DNA of 64,000 bases from an uncultured Saprospiraceae bacterium (GTDB lineage: Bacteria; Bacteroidota; Bacteroidia; Chitinophagales; Saprospiraceae). Made by a program: the position numbers and the translations under genes. Position 1 is the first letter of the stretch; each line of letters begins with the position of its first letter. Of this stretch, positions 38,299-47,895 are shown piece after piece. The DNA is taken from assembly GCA_937981555.1 (NCBI GenBank), contig CALJOK010000001.1, positions 124,001 to 188,000 on the forward strand, written 5' to 3'. The notes below the pieces were generated by a model that searched no databases, was not told where the DNA came from, and saw nothing but the letters and a program-made list of their open reading frames with translations.

Positions 38299-39984
38299 AT
38301 GAAAAGTTGTAATTATTTAAAGTCAAGATGGCTATTGAAATCATTATTTGTTTTTACTGTATTGAGCATTTCTTTGTTTAGTTGTAAAAAAGATTCAGTA
38401 AACATAGCAGAGTCTTCTACTGAAATTTCTAATACAAATAGTGAGATTTATAGTGTAGAGGAAATTAGAACTCTTTTTGACCAAAAGAAACCATTGGATT
38501 GGAAGACAGAGAATGATGCTAAATTTATTTATAGTGTTGGCATGCAAACAGATTCAATTTTTGCAGTAGGATACAAACCAGAAACGATGGGTGATGTAGA
38601 AGACAAATTACACCTTATAGATATCACAACTGAGGAATGGAGGACTGCAGAGGAAACAATTTTAAATATTATTGAAAAAGAAGAAAATAAGAAAAAGGAA
38701 AATTTTTATCTTAGAAACTTTGACCCTCTACCAATATTTTTATTAAAGGTTGAAAATTTATCTACGATAGAAAAGTTAATAGATAGAAAAGAAGTTAGAT
38801 TTATTGAGCCTTTAAATCCAACTCTTTTTGAATCTAGAAATTTAAGTGCTACTCAACGGGATGGTACAAATCTTTCATCAGAGTTTGATGCTATTGCGAG
38901 TGCTATTTGTTGGTGTGAAAATGATGTACCACTTAGTACTGTTGATTTTACTACTATATCGCCAAATGTAACCTACCCATGGAATTTTGGACTACATAAT
39001 ATTAATCAAGCAACTTGGGATATTTCTACTGGAAATGATATTGGAGTTGCAATTATTGATTCGGGAGTAGATCATCGTCAAGAGAACTTAGATGGTTTTC
39101 ATTCTTTCAATTCAGGTCAATCAATGGATAGAATTGAAAAAAGGTATAATTTCTTAACAACTGTTTTAGAAAAAATTCAACAATATCAAAATCAAGAAGA
39201 AGGCACTTTTCCTCTTCTTGTAGAATCTCAAGGCCCAGAAACAAATGATCGTTGTGGACATGGAACTAGAATGGCTGGTTTGGTTGCGGCTCCTAGAGGA
39301 GGCGACGGGAATGCAGTAGGCGTAGCATATAATTGTGATTTGTATAATATGAGAGCTGCTCATGATCCTCTAATTAATAAAGTATCTGAAATACTTGCCG
39401 TTGCAGATGCATTTACAAATGCAGCAGGTAATAGTAATATTAAGATAATTAGTATGTCTATGGGAATGGGACCAAACATTAGTTCATCAATAATTACAAA
39501 TGCTATTTCTCTTGCATATGGAAATGATAAATTAATATTATGTGCTGCAGGTACAACATTTGATAATAACTGGTTAAATAATGGAGTTCTTTTTCCTGCT
39601 AGCCTTTCTACAACAATTGCAGTTACAGGAATAAAAGAACCGCCATCATATCCTGGACCATTGGATTCAAATACTGAAGCGGGGACAGCTTGTCACTATG
39701 GAGCGGGAGTAGATTTTGCAGTAATTATGGAAAGAGTTAATAATTCTGCTAGAACAGCAATAGCATTAACTTGTGATGGAGATGTACCTGTATATAATGC
39801 TGGTTCCTCATGTGCCACAGCTACAATGGCAGGAATAGCTGCATTGGTATGGGCTGATCAAGGACTTAGTGCATCAAGAGATATAATTGAAGGTATATTA
39901 ATTCAAAGTGGAAGTAATTATTTATCTCCACATTCTGATTTTGGGTTCGGGTGGGTTGATGTTGATGTAGCTTTACAATTTTAA
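38299..39984 (+). CDS. S8 (subtilisin-like) serine protease lipoprotein
   Basis: A 561-residue lipoprotein protease. The lipobox LFSC puts the lipidated Cys at 29. A propeptide-like region fills residues 30-230. The catalytic triad is visible: Asp in VAIIDSGVDH near 252, His in CGHGTRMAGLVAA near 320, and Ser in GSSCATATMAGIAAL near 503. The position of the oxyanion-hole Asn (AAGN in most members) reads CAAGTTFDNN near 417, i.e. Thr instead of Asn. It lies in a run of co-directional exported proteins and is followed after 8 bases by a small membrane protein. Confidence 0.9.
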   Translation: MKSCNYLKSRWLLKSLFVFTVLSISLFSCKKDSVNIAESSTEISNTNSEIYSVEEIRTLFDQKKPLDWKTENDAKFIYSVGMQTDSIFAVGYKPETMGDVEDKLHLIDITTEEWRTAEETILNIIEKEENKKKENFYLRNFDPLPIFLLKVENLSTIEKLIDRKEVRFIEPLNPTLFESRNLSATQRDGTNLSSEFDAIASAICWCENDVPLSTVDFTTISPNVTYPWNFGLHNINQATWDISTGNDIGVAIIDSGVDHRQENLDGFHSFNSGQSMDRIEKRYNFLTTVLEKIQQYQNQEEGTFPLLVESQGPETNDRCGHGTRMAGLVAAPRGGDGNAVGVAYNCDLYNMRAAHDPLINKVSEILAVADAFTNAAGNSNIKIISMSMGMGPNISSSIITNAISLAYGNDKLILCAAGTTFDNNWLNNGVLFPASLSTTIAVTGIKEPPSYPGPLDSNTEAGTACHYGAGVDFAVIMERVNNSARTAIALTCDGDVPVYNAGSSCATATMAGIAALVWADQGLSASRDIIEGILIQSGSNYLSPHSDFGFGWVDVDVALQF

Positions 39985-39992
39985 TTGAAAAT

Positions 39993-40394
39993 ATGTGGAA
40001 TAAAAATTTTGTATGGTGGTATACTGTATTTTTACTTTTGTCAACTATTCTGTTTGATTTAACTATTAAAACAGAATCCTTTGCTCCAGTAAGTATGGTT
40101 ACAGCATTCTTTGCTATAATCTTATTAATAATGGGAGGAATTTACTATAAATTAATTGAAGATGAGATAAGTAAAATATGTGTAAAGTTTTGCATTGTGT
40201 ATTCTATTGGATACCCTACATTATTTATTTTGGAAGTAATTAGACAAGTTCGATTTAGGCAATATTTAGAAGAAGGATTATTAAAGGAGTTAATCCATTA
40301 TTGGGGATTTATAATTTTTATTATAGTCCAAGTTTTAGCAACGATAATTCTCATATATAATAAAATGAATAAATCTAACTACTATTCAAAATAG
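39993..40394 (+). CDS. Small membrane protein with four predicted helices
   Basis: A 133-residue hydrophobic protein starting MWNKNFVWWYTVFLLLSTIL. Four membrane segments are visible near residues 8-22, 34-52, 64-80 and 104-123. It starts 8 bases after the protease stop, so the two are probably one transcript. A role as a partner or protector of the protease is possible, with nothing else to support it. Confidence 0.65.
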   Translation: MWNKNFVWWYTVFLLLSTILFDLTIKTESFAPVSMVTAFFAIILLIMGGIYYKLIEDEISKICVKFCIVYSIGYPTLFILEVIRQVRFRQYLEEGLLKELIHYWGFIIFIIVQVLATIILIYNKMNKSNYYSK

Positions 40395-40508
40395 TATTTC
40401 TCTAATTGAAAATTAGAGAAAATGTTTAAAATGAAAAATTGAATAAATTTTTAACTAATAACTCCTTCAAGAATAAAACCAAGAGGGAGTTATTTTTTAT
40501 CTCAAAGA

Positions 40509-42707
40509 ATGCGAAAATCCATTTTCATAATTTTTATGACTATAATTTTATTTCAGATAAAACTTTCCGCAACACATCTAGTAGGAGGGGAAATTTCATA
40601 TGAATTTGCTGGTATTGGAATTAATCAAAATTTCCAGAGGTATAAAATTACGTTAAAATTATATAAAGATATATGCACTACTACTGTCGTAGATGAAGAA
40701 CAAATTCTTATATATTTAAGTGATACTATTTTTGCGCAAAAAAATTTAGAATTAGATGCGTTTAGTTTTATTACAAATCCAGACTATGAATGCCTAATAA
40801 TTCCTTCTGGAATTTGTGTTATGGAATCAATCTATATAGGAGAAATAGAACTACCCATAAATAATGAAAGCTATCATCTAGTTTTCCAAACCTGTTGTAG
40901 ATCAGAAAGTTTGTCTAATATTTTGAATCCTGAATTAACTGGAATGACTTATAGTGTTGAAATTACTTCATTAGCACAGGTACTAAAAAATAGTTCACCT
41001 ATTTCTTTTGAATTACCACCAACTATTATATGTGTAAATGAGTATATGGATATTAACATACTTGCTACAGATTTTGATGGAGATTTATTAATTTATAAAT
41101 TATGTTCACCTAGCCAATTAGCAGAACCAGGAACAATTTTTCAAACATTTCCACCACCACCACCACCATATCCTTTTGTTACATTTATTGCACCAGAGTT
41201 TACTTTGCAAGAGCCATTAGGAGTAAATGCAGGACTTGTTATTAATCAAAATACAGGATTATTAACAGGTATTCCTAATCTAATAGGAACATTTGTAGTT
41301 GGTATATGCATAGAAGAATATCGTAATGGACAATTATTAAGTAGTATCATTAGAGATTTCCAATTCAATGTTAATTTTTGTTCTCCAAAAATAAGCGCCT
41401 TAATCGATTCAGATGAAATAATTGAAAATACTTATGTTTATAATATTTGTGAGACATCGGAACTCACCATCCAAAACCAAAGCACCGACACCAATTACAT
41501 CAACAACTTCTTTTGGACATTTGATATAGACAACCAAATCGATACTTTTTATGAATGGAATCCAACTATCACTTTTCCTCACAGCGGAACATTTACCGGT
41601 CAACTCCTGCTCAATCCAGACGAAGAATGTGGAGATACAGCCCATATTATTGTCAATGTCAGCGAATCTTTACAAGCCGATTTTGCAATAGATTATGATA
41701 CTTGTGTCGGCGGAGCAGTTGATTTTATAGATCAATCCATCGGGCAAGGAATTCTCATTGAGGATTGGTTTTGGGATTTTGGAGATAGTACATGGAGCGA
41801 ATTGCCCTCTCCCCAACATCAATATTTACAAGCAGGTACTCAAACGACTACACTAATTATTACAGATGAAAATGGTTGCCAAGATACTTTGATTAAAAAT
41901 TTTGCTTGGTTGCCTGCTCCTCCAATTATTGTCGTCGCACCGAGTGCATCTGCAGGCTGCTCGCCATTGGATGTTTTTTTTGAAAATCTATCATCTCCTG
42001 TGGACAGTACATATGGAGTATTGTGGGATTTTGGAAATGGAAATATGAGTACAGAAATTAGTCCATCATATGTTTATCCAAGCGAAGGAGTTTATGATAT
42101 TTCGGTAGCGATAACTTCGCCTATCGGTTGTCAAATTGATACCACTTTTTATGATTTGATAAAAGTGACTCCAGTACCTCATGCCAGTTTTGATTGGCTG
42201 GAAGAGATGATTTCTAATTTGCAGTCAACAGTACATTTTCAAGATTTATCTTCCCAAGAAGTTATTGCTTGGGAGTGGAGAACTAATCAACATATTTTTT
42301 CTACTGAACAAAATTCTGTTTTTATTTTTCAAGATACGGGGTATCAGCAAGTTACGCTAACCGTTTTTGATAAATATAATTGTGTAGATAGTTTGACGCT
42401 ACTCCTTGATGTGGTTCCTGAATCTACTTATTTTTTACCCAATGCATTTTCTCCAAATGGTGATGGAGTGAATGATATTTTTTTTGGAAAAGGAATTTTG
42501 GAAAATATACAGTTTTTCGAAATGGTCATTTATAATCGTTGGGGCGAAGTTGTTTTTCAAACTGAAAATCCGACACAAGGATGGAATGGAATAAATATTA
42601 AGTCAGGAAAAATGGCGAATCAAGGTGTTTATAATTGCGTCATAAATTATCGAACCAAAAGGAATATATCTCGACAGTTTCAGCAATCAATTGTTTTAAT
42701 AAAATAA
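40509..42707 (+). CDS. Large cell-surface protein with PKD-like domains and a type B sorting domain
   Basis: A 732-residue exported protein. A signal peptide (MRKSIFIIFMTIILFQIKLSA) is followed by THLVGGEISYEFAG, a start common in Bacteroidota surface proteins. Domains around residues 300-620 contain PKD-like blocks (DWFWDFGDSTWSELPSPQHQYLQAG; LWDFGNGNMSTEISPSYVYPSEG). The C-terminal 95 residues (YFLPNAFSPNGDGVNDIFF, then IYNRWGEVVFQTENPTQGW) are the gliding-motility-associated C-terminal domain, a T9SS type B signal. Base and codon use change sharply near 41455. A polyproline run (FPPPPPPYPF) lies near residue 218. Confidence 0.9.
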   Translation: MRKSIFIIFMTIILFQIKLSATHLVGGEISYEFAGIGINQNFQRYKITLKLYKDICTTTVVDEEQILIYLSDTIFAQKNLELDAFSFITNPDYECLIIPSGICVMESIYIGEIELPINNESYHLVFQTCCRSESLSNILNPELTGMTYSVEITSLAQVLKNSSPISFELPPTIICVNEYMDINILATDFDGDLLIYKLCSPSQLAEPGTIFQTFPPPPPPYPFVTFIAPEFTLQEPLGVNAGLVINQNTGLLTGIPNLIGTFVVGICIEEYRNGQLLSSIIRDFQFNVNFCSPKISALIDSDEIIENTYVYNICETSELTIQNQSTDTNYINNFFWTFDIDNQIDTFYEWNPTITFPHSGTFTGQLLLNPDEECGDTAHIIVNVSESLQADFAIDYDTCVGGAVDFIDQSIGQGILIEDWFWDFGDSTWSELPSPQHQYLQAGTQTTTLIITDENGCQDTLIKNFAWLPAPPIIVVAPSASAGCSPLDVFFENLSSPVDSTYGVLWDFGNGNMSTEISPSYVYPSEGVYDISVAITSPIGCQIDTTFYDLIKVTPVPHASFDWLEEMISNLQSTVHFQDLSSQEVIAWEWRTNQHIFSTEQNSVFIFQDTGYQQVTLTVFDKYNCVDSLTLLLDVVPESTYFLPNAFSPNGDGVNDIFFGKGILENIQFFEMVIYNRWGEVVFQTENPTQGWNGINIKSGKMANQGVYNCVINYRTKRNISRQFQQSIVLIK

Positions 42708-42740
42708 AGATAGATTTTAAAGTAAATGCAATTTTTCTAT

Positions 42741-42771
42741 TTCGTAGCAAATAAAAAATCACTTATATTTG
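42741..42771 (+). promoter_or_regulatory. Promoter of the carbonic anhydrase gene
   Basis: TATATTTG at 42764-42771 matches TAnnTTTG, and TTCG (one mismatch to TTTG) lies 19 bases upstream at 42741-42744. The ATG follows 42 bases later. Confidence 0.65.
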
Positions 42772-42813
42772 TATTTATTTTAATTTTTAAAAACTAAAAA
42801 CTTTAAAAGCATT

Positions 42814-43401
42814 ATGAGTAAAGTAAAAAACCTTCCAGCTGAAAAAGCACTTGAGAAACTAAAAGCAGGAAACAAAAATTTTGTAGCGGATAAATTAGAA
42901 GGAAATCTTCAAGATGCTGCAAGAAGAAAATCATTGACAAAAGGACAAAATCCATATGCAATTATTTTAAGTTGTGCAGATAGTCGAGTAGTGCCAGAAT
43001 TAGCCTTTGATTCAGGATTAGGAGAACTTTTTGTTATTCGAGTTGCAGGAAATGTAGCGAATACAAGTACAACTGCAAGTATTGAGTATGCGGTAGCTCA
43101 CTTAGGTGTTAAATTAATTGTAGTGTTGGGTCACGAAAGTTGTGGAGCCGTAACTGCAGCAATTGGTGGTGGCGACAATGGTTATAACTTGAATCATTTG
43201 TTAGCACATATTTCACCTGCAATTGCAGCTTCTCGAAAGAAAGATGTGAATTCAGTTGTAAAGAAAAATGCAAAAATGACTTGCAACGATTTAGTGGATC
43301 GTTCTGATATCATTAAAAAAGCAACAGAGAAGAAAATAGGAGAATTACATATCGTTCCAGCATATTATAACTTAGGAACAGGGAAAGTTAATTTTTTATA
43401 A
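42814..43401 (+). CDS. Beta-class carbonic anhydrase
   Basis: A 195-residue zinc enzyme interconverting CO2 and bicarbonate. The zinc ligands and catalytic dyad are visible: Cys54, Asp56 and Arg58 in CADSRVVPE, His107 and Cys110 in GHESCGAV. The length is right for a small cytoplasmic beta carbonic anhydrase, without a signal peptide. It stands alone between a promoter and a strong bidirectional terminator, convergent with rplT. Confidence 0.95.
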   Translation: MSKVKNLPAEKALEKLKAGNKNFVADKLEGNLQDAARRKSLTKGQNPYAIILSCADSRVVPELAFDSGLGELFVIRVAGNVANTSTTASIEYAVAHLGVKLIVVLGHESCGAVTAAIGGGDNGYNLNHLLAHISPAIAASRKKDVNSVVKKNAKMTCNDLVDRSDIIKKATEKKIGELHIVPAYYNLGTGKVNFL

Positions 43402-43426
43402 GAAAAATTACTTTTAGTTTTCCATT

Positions 43427-43465
43427 AAAAAAGGGTTGTTCAAAATTAATTGAACAACCCTTTTT
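43427..43465. terminator. Bidirectional terminator between carbonic anhydrase and rplT
   Basis: AAAAGGGTTGTTCA pairs perfectly with TGAACAACCCTTTT around an eight-base loop, with A-run and T-run on either side. It ends both the plus-strand carbonic anhydrase and the minus-strand rplT. Confidence 0.9.
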
Positions 43466-43483
43466 ATTTAGCATGAATGCTAT

Positions 43484-43831
43484 TTATTTTTTTGCAGAAT
43501 CAAGCACAGTTTTGAAAGTGTCAGGATGATTCATTGCTAAGTCAGCTAAGACTTTACGATTCAAACCTACTCCATTTTGTGATAATCCGTGCATCAATCT
43601 AGAGTAAGACGTTCCATGTTGTCTAGCACCTGCATTGATACGAGCGATCCATAATCTACGGAAAGCACGTTTTTTATTTTTACGATCTCGGTACGCGTAC
43701 ACAAGTCCTTTTTCTACAGCATTTTTCGCTACTGTATAAACTTTAGATCTTGCACCAAAGTAACCTTTCGCTAATTTTAGAATCTTTTTTCTTCTGGCTC
43801 TTGAAGCTACAGAATTTACTGATCTAGGCAT
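43484..43831 (-). CDS. rplT: 50S ribosomal protein L20 (bL20)
   Basis: A 115-residue essential assembly protein. [30 protein letters not shown] and [33 protein letters not shown] are diagnostic. It follows rpmI on the minus strand, with a hairpin between them. In Gram-negatives L20 represses the infC-rpmI-rplT unit. Confidence 0.97.
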   Translation of the reverse strand: MPRSVNSVASRARRKKILKLAKGYFGARSKVYTVAKNAVEKGLVYAYRDRKNKKRAFRRLWIARINAGARQHGTSYSRLMHGLSQNGVGLNRKVLADLAMNHPDTFKTVLDSAKK

Positions 43832-43893
43832 TTTAAAATTTTTTAGTTGTGAAGCAGGATTGGTAATCCGTTTTTCTTTGCTCCACCGTCGTT

Positions 43894-43923
43894 AAAAAAA
43901 AGTAGTGATTTTCAGAAATCACT
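43894..43923 (-). terminator. Possible attenuator between rpmI and rplT
   Basis: On the minus strand AGTGATTT pairs with AAATCACT (43904-43923) around a four-base loop and is followed by ACTTTTTTTT. The hairpin overlaps the rpmI stop codon. It looks like an intrinsic terminator in the only spacer before rplT, so it may be conditional. Confidence 0.6.
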
Positions 43924-44119
43924 ATTTCATACAAAGCAATTTTTTGATTCGGTTCTCATCTCCTTTTTTAAGGATACTTCCGTGTCTCAAACGTAACTTT
44001 GCTTTTTTACTTTTGTTTCTCATCATGTGAGAAGTAAAAGCACTAAATTTTTTGATTTTCCCAGAGCCAGTTACCTTGAATCTCTTCTTAGTACCCGAGT
44101 GGGTCTTCATTTTAGGCAT
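43922..44119 (-). CDS. rpmI: 50S ribosomal protein L35 (bL35)
   Basis: A 65-residue protein, MPKMKTHSGTKKRFKVTGSGKIKKFSAFTSHMMRNKSKKAKLRLRHGS and a short end, typical L35. First gene of a two-gene unit with rplT; its own consensus promoter lies 60-90 bases upstream. Confidence 0.96.
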   Translation of the reverse strand: MPKMKTHSGTKKRFKVTGSGKIKKFSAFTSHMMRNKSKKAKLRLRHGSILKKGDENRIKKLLCMK

Positions 44120-44180
44120 AATTAAATAATTTTATTGATGGAAATTAAAAAATAATCCATCTGATATTTCAAAAGAGGTG

Positions 44181-44211
44181 CAAAGATAAGGAAATAGGTA
44201 GAAAAGACAAA
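44181..44211 (-). promoter_or_regulatory. Consensus promoter of rpmI-rplT
   Basis: On the minus strand TTTG (44211-44208) and TATCTTTG (44188-44181) are separated by exactly 19 bases. This is the same arrangement, with the same -7 octamer, as the str promoter at 1105-1135. Confidence 0.88.
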
Positions 44212-44303
44212 GATTAAAGGAAAAGATATAAAGGTTTTCTAGCTTTTTCGCAATTACATTTGACGGAAAGCATTGGGATCAATCTGAGATCTAACTCCAA
44301 AAC

Positions 44304-44342
44304 AAAAAAAGGCTACAACTCAATGAGGTGTAGCCTTTTTTT
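44304..44342. terminator. Terminator after infC
   Basis: AAAAAAAGGCTACA and TGTAGCCTTTTTTT form a stem with T-runs on both strands, 25 bases past the infC stop. It separates infC from rpmI-rplT, which many bacteria transcribe together. Confidence 0.85.
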
Positions 44343-44366
44343 ATATTTTAGAATAAAGTTGAGGGT

Positions 44367-45065
44367 CTATTCCTCCTCTTCATTTAATTTCTTTTGTAAT
44401 TCAATTTCAGCGGCAACGGCGGCAGCTTTATCTTCTTCTTCTTTCCTTCTTTCGTGCTTGTTCTTTTTCTTTACTGGTTTTTTCAAAGCACTTTTCTTAG
44501 GAGCGATTACCACAATCATTCTACGTCCTTCCATCTTTGGCATGGCTTCCGGTGCACCGTACTCAGCTAATTCTTTGATAAAACGAAGTAAAACTAATTC
44601 ACCACGATCTCTAAAAACGATTGTTCGTCCACGGAAATGAACATAAGATTTAACTTTAGAACCTTCTTTTAAGAAATTGATCGCATGCTTTAATTTAAAA
44701 TCAAAATCATGTTCGCTGATATTTGGACCAAAGCGAATTTCTTTCACTACAGTTTTTACCGCATTAGATTTGATTTCTTTTTCCTTCTTCTTCCTCATAT
44801 AGAGGAATTTTTTGTAGTCAATGATTTGACATACAGGAGGTTTAGCTTTCGGAGAGATTTCGACCAAGTCGAGTTCCATTCTGTCTGCCCACTCTAAAAC
44901 TCTACGAGTTGGATAAATGCCAGCTTCAATATTTTGTCCAATAGTTTCACTTAATTCTTTAAGATTGTCACCCACCAATCGAATGTCTGGAATACGGATT
45001 TGATCATTCACTCTAAATCTGAGTGTATTTTTTCTAATGGGTTGCTTTTTTTGTCTTTTAGCCAA
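44367..45065 (-). CDS. infC: Translation initiation factor IF-3 (non-AUG start)
   Basis: A 232-residue factor that keeps subunits apart and checks the start codon. N-domain: RFRVNDQIRIPDIRLVGDN; C-domain: PVCQIIDYKKFLYMRKKKEKEIKS, then KEIRFGPNISEHDFDFKLKHA and HFRGRTIVF. A lysine/glutamate-rich tail extends past the normal 180 residues (KKKNKHERRKEEEDKAA). No in-frame ATG exists at the start: the codon at 45065 is TTG (then AKRQKKQPIRKN), and ATT lies in frame at 45071. IF-3 autoregulates through a non-AUG start in E. coli. Confidence 0.93.
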   Translation of the reverse strand: MAKRQKKQPIRKNTLRFRVNDQIRIPDIRLVGDNLKELSETIGQNIEAGIYPTRRVLEWADRMELDLVEISPKAKPPVCQIIDYKKFLYMRKKKEKEIKSNAVKTVVKEIRFGPNISEHDFDFKLKHAINFLKEGSKVKSYVHFRGRTIVFRDRGELVLLRFIKELAEYGAPEAMPKMEGRRMIVVIAPKKSALKKPVKKKNKHERRKEEEDKAAAVAAEIELQKKLNEEEE

Positions 45066-45240
45066 ATGAATTTAGTTTTAATAAAAAAATAAAATATAAA
45101 AATTACTATAAAATAATTTTCACGTAAAAATAACAGGATATTTTATATTCTGTTTAATAATTGGAAAAAAACTCAATAAATAGTACTATTATTTAACTTT
45201 CCTACGTAAGCTTTTTGGATTTAGTTCCAATTGTGAAATA

Positions 45241-45272
45241 AAAAAACACCTGCCGAGTCAAATCAGCAGGTG
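45241..45272 (-). terminator. Terminator after clpC
   Basis: On the minus strand a CACCTGC/GCAGGTG stem is followed by a run of Ts (TTTTTT). It lies about 60 bases past the clpC stop. Confidence 0.8.
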
Positions 45273-45330
45273 CATTATCTTGGATGTACAAATGAATACT
45301 GAAATTCATCGATACATTTTTATTTGAAAA

Positions 45331-47895
45331 TTACTTCTTCGACTCCGATTTTGCTTCTTTTTCTAGGTCAATAATCAAACCTTCTCCGTCTTTTTTCATA
45401 ACCGCTTTGAAAGCGCTTCCTTCTGGTGGATTTTGTCCTAAAATAAATTCAGCTAATGGATCTTCGAGATACTTTTGAATAGCTCGATGCAACGGTCTTG
45501 CTCCAAATTGAGGATCATAACCTTTCTCCGCAACGAATTTTTTCGCACCATCAGTCAATCTGAGTTTGTAACCCATACCTTCTAATCGTTTGTACAAATC
45601 TTTCAAAGTAATATCGATGATTTTGAAGATATCGTTTTGGTCTAAGCTATTGAAGATTACAACATCATCAATTCTATTCAAGAATTCAGGAGAGAAAGTT
45701 CGCTTCAAGGCAGTTTGAATAACTGCTTTGCTATTTTCCTCTGATGCTTCTTGTCTAGCTTTAGTATTGAAACCAACACCTGACCCGAAGTCTTTTAATT
45801 GACGAACTCCAATATTAGAAGTCATGATAATTAAGGTATTCTTGAAATCAACTTTTCTACCTAATCCATCTGTCAATTGTCCATCATCCAAAACTTGTAA
45901 TAAGATGTTGTACACATCTGGGTGTGCTTTTTCAATCTCATCCAAAAGAATAACTGAATATGGTTTTCTTCTAACTCGCTCCGTCAATTGTCCACCTTCT
46001 TCGTAACCAACATATCCTGGAGGCGCTCCAATTAATCGACTTACGCTGAATTTTTCCATGTACTCAGACATGTCAATTCTAATTAAAGCATCTTCCGAAT
46101 CGAATATATATCGAGCTAAAGCCTTCGCTAATTCCGTTTTACCAACACCTGTAGGTCCTAAGAAAATAAATGACCCAATCGGTTTGGAAGGATCTTTCAA
46201 TCCTACTCGATTACGTTGAATCGCTTTGGTAATTTTTATGATTGCCTCATCTTGTCCAATGATTGCTGATTGAATATCAGAACTCATTTTTACAAGTTTC
46301 TTACTTTCATTTTGAGCAACCCGTTGAACAGGAATTCCTGTCATCATAGATACTACTTCTGCAATATCTTCTTCGTTAACTGGGTAACGCTTTGTTTTTG
46401 ACTCTTCTTCCCATTCTACTTTTGCAAAATCTAATTGGCGAACCAACTTTGATTCATTATCCCTTAAATCAGCTGCTTTTTCATATTGCTGATTTTTAAC
46501 AGCAGAATTTTTTTGTTCTTTGAGTTCTTCAATTTTCTTTTCCAAATCTTCAATATGCTTAGGCACATGAATATTTTTCAAGTGAACTCTTGCACCTACT
46601 TCATCCATTACGTCAATCGCTTTGTCCGGAAGGAATCGATCACTTACGTACCGATCACTAAATTTAACACAAGCTTTGATTGCATCGTCAGAGTAAATTA
46701 CATTGTGAAATTCTTCATATTTTTCCTTGATGTTCTGTAAAATATGAACAGCTTCTTCTGGTGAAGGTGGATCAACCACTACTTTTTGGAATCGACGATC
46801 CAATGCACCATCTTTTTCAATATGCTGACGGTATTCATCTAAAGTTGATGCTCCGATGCATTGCAATTCACCTCTTGCCAAAGCTGGTTTGAAAATATTC
46901 GATGCATCTAATGATCCAGTTGCACCACCTGCTCCAACAATTGTATGGATCTCATCGATGAACAAAATCACATCTCGTGATTTTTCCAATTCAGTCATGA
47001 TCGCTTTCATTCTTTCTTCGAATTGTCCACGATATTTAGTTCCAGCAACTAAAGCTGCTAAGTCTAACATCACAATTCTTTTCCCAAACAAAGTTCGAGA
47101 AACTTTCTTCTGTTGAATTCTTAAAGCAAGACCTTCAACGATAGCAGTTTTACCCACACCTGGCTCACCAATCAAAATTGGATTATTCTTTTTACGACGA
47201 CTCAAAATTTGAGACACTCGTTCGATTTCAGTTTCACGACCGATGATCGGATCTAATTTTCCTTCATCTGCTAATTTGGTAATATCTCTACCAAAATTAT
47301 CCAACACAGGAGTACGTGATTTTGAAGCACCTTTACCACCTCTTTGTTGGTACCGACCAGCTCCGCCAGTTCCTTCATCTTCAAATGGCTCATCTCCTTC
47401 ATCATCAGGGCCATTAAAAATATCAGGACGACCAACATCACCCATGTCAGTTTCTTGATTAACATAATCTAATTCAGCTTTAAAAACTTCATAGTTTACA
47501 TCAAATTCATTTAAAATCCGAGAAGCCAAATTCTCTTCATGCTTCAAAATTGAAAGCATCAAGTGCTCTGTGCTAATCTCATCATTTTTCAAAATCTTAG
47601 CTTCTAGGAAAGTAACTTTCAATACCTTCTCAGCATGCTTATTCAATGGGATACTTCCCACTTCTAAAGATGCTTTTGGGCTGCTACTTTTCCGAACAGA
47701 TCTTTCGATGGTTTTTGCAAGTTCCTTTACATTCACTTCCAATGAGTCCAACACTCTTACTGCAAGGCCATTTCGCTCTTGCATGATACCCAACAACAAA
47801 TGCTCAGTACCGATAAAGTCTTGTCCCAAGCGAATCGCTTCGTCGCGACTTCTTGAGATGACTTTTTTGACTTTTGGAGAAAATCTCTTGTTCAT
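45331..47895 (-). CDS. clpC: AAA+ chaperone ClpC
   Basis: An 854-residue unfoldase that feeds proteins into ClpP. The N-terminal Clp domain is a double repeat ([29 protein letters not shown]). The first ATPase has [15 protein letters not shown] and the Walker [14 protein letters not shown]; a UVR-like coiled coil ([19 protein letters not shown]) near residue 440 and the second ATPase ([15 protein letters not shown]) follow. The ClpP-binding loop is visible as FGSGVGFN. The UVR segment and loop distinguish it from ClpB. clpP is not nearby. Confidence 0.95.
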   Translation of the reverse strand: MNKRFSPKVKKVISRSRDEAIRLGQDFIGTEHLLLGIMQERNGLAVRVLDSLEVNVKELAKTIERSVRKSSSPKASLEVGSIPLNKHAEKVLKVTFLEAKILKNDEISTEHLMLSILKHEENLASRILNEFDVNYEVFKAELDYVNQETDMGDVGRPDIFNGPDDEGDEPFEDEGTGGAGRYQQRGGKGASKSRTPVLDNFGRDITKLADEGKLDPIIGRETEIERVSQILSRRKKNNPILIGEPGVGKTAIVEGLALRIQQKKVSRTLFGKRIVMLDLAALVAGTKYRGQFEERMKAIMTELEKSRDVILFIDEIHTIVGAGGATGSLDASNIFKPALARGELQCIGASTLDEYRQHIEKDGALDRRFQKVVVDPPSPEEAVHILQNIKEKYEEFHNVIYSDDAIKACVKFSDRYVSDRFLPDKAIDVMDEVGARVHLKNIHVPKHIEDLEKKIEELKEQKNSAVKNQQYEKAADLRDNESKLVRQLDFAKVEWEEESKTKRYPVNEEDIAEVVSMMTGIPVQRVAQNESKKLVKMSSDIQSAIIGQDEAIIKITKAIQRNRVGLKDPSKPIGSFIFLGPTGVGKTELAKALARYIFDSEDALIRIDMSEYMEKFSVSRLIGAPPGYVGYEEGGQLTERVRRKPYSVILLDEIEKAHPDVYNILLQVLDDGQLTDGLGRKVDFKNTLIIMTSNIGVRQLKDFGSGVGFNTKARQEASEENSKAVIQTALKRTFSPEFLNRIDDVVIFNSLDQNDIFKIIDITLKDLYKRLEGMGYKLRLTDGAKKFVAEKGYDPQFGARPLHRAIQKYLEDPLAEFILGQNPPEGSAFKAVMKKDGEGLIIDLEKEAKSESKK

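Noticed and set aside
44260-44640. Plus-strand hydrophobic ORF opposite infC
   Set aside because: It is the antisense of the lysine/glutamate-rich IF-3 tail, which yields artificial F/S/L-rich frames, and it runs across the terminator.
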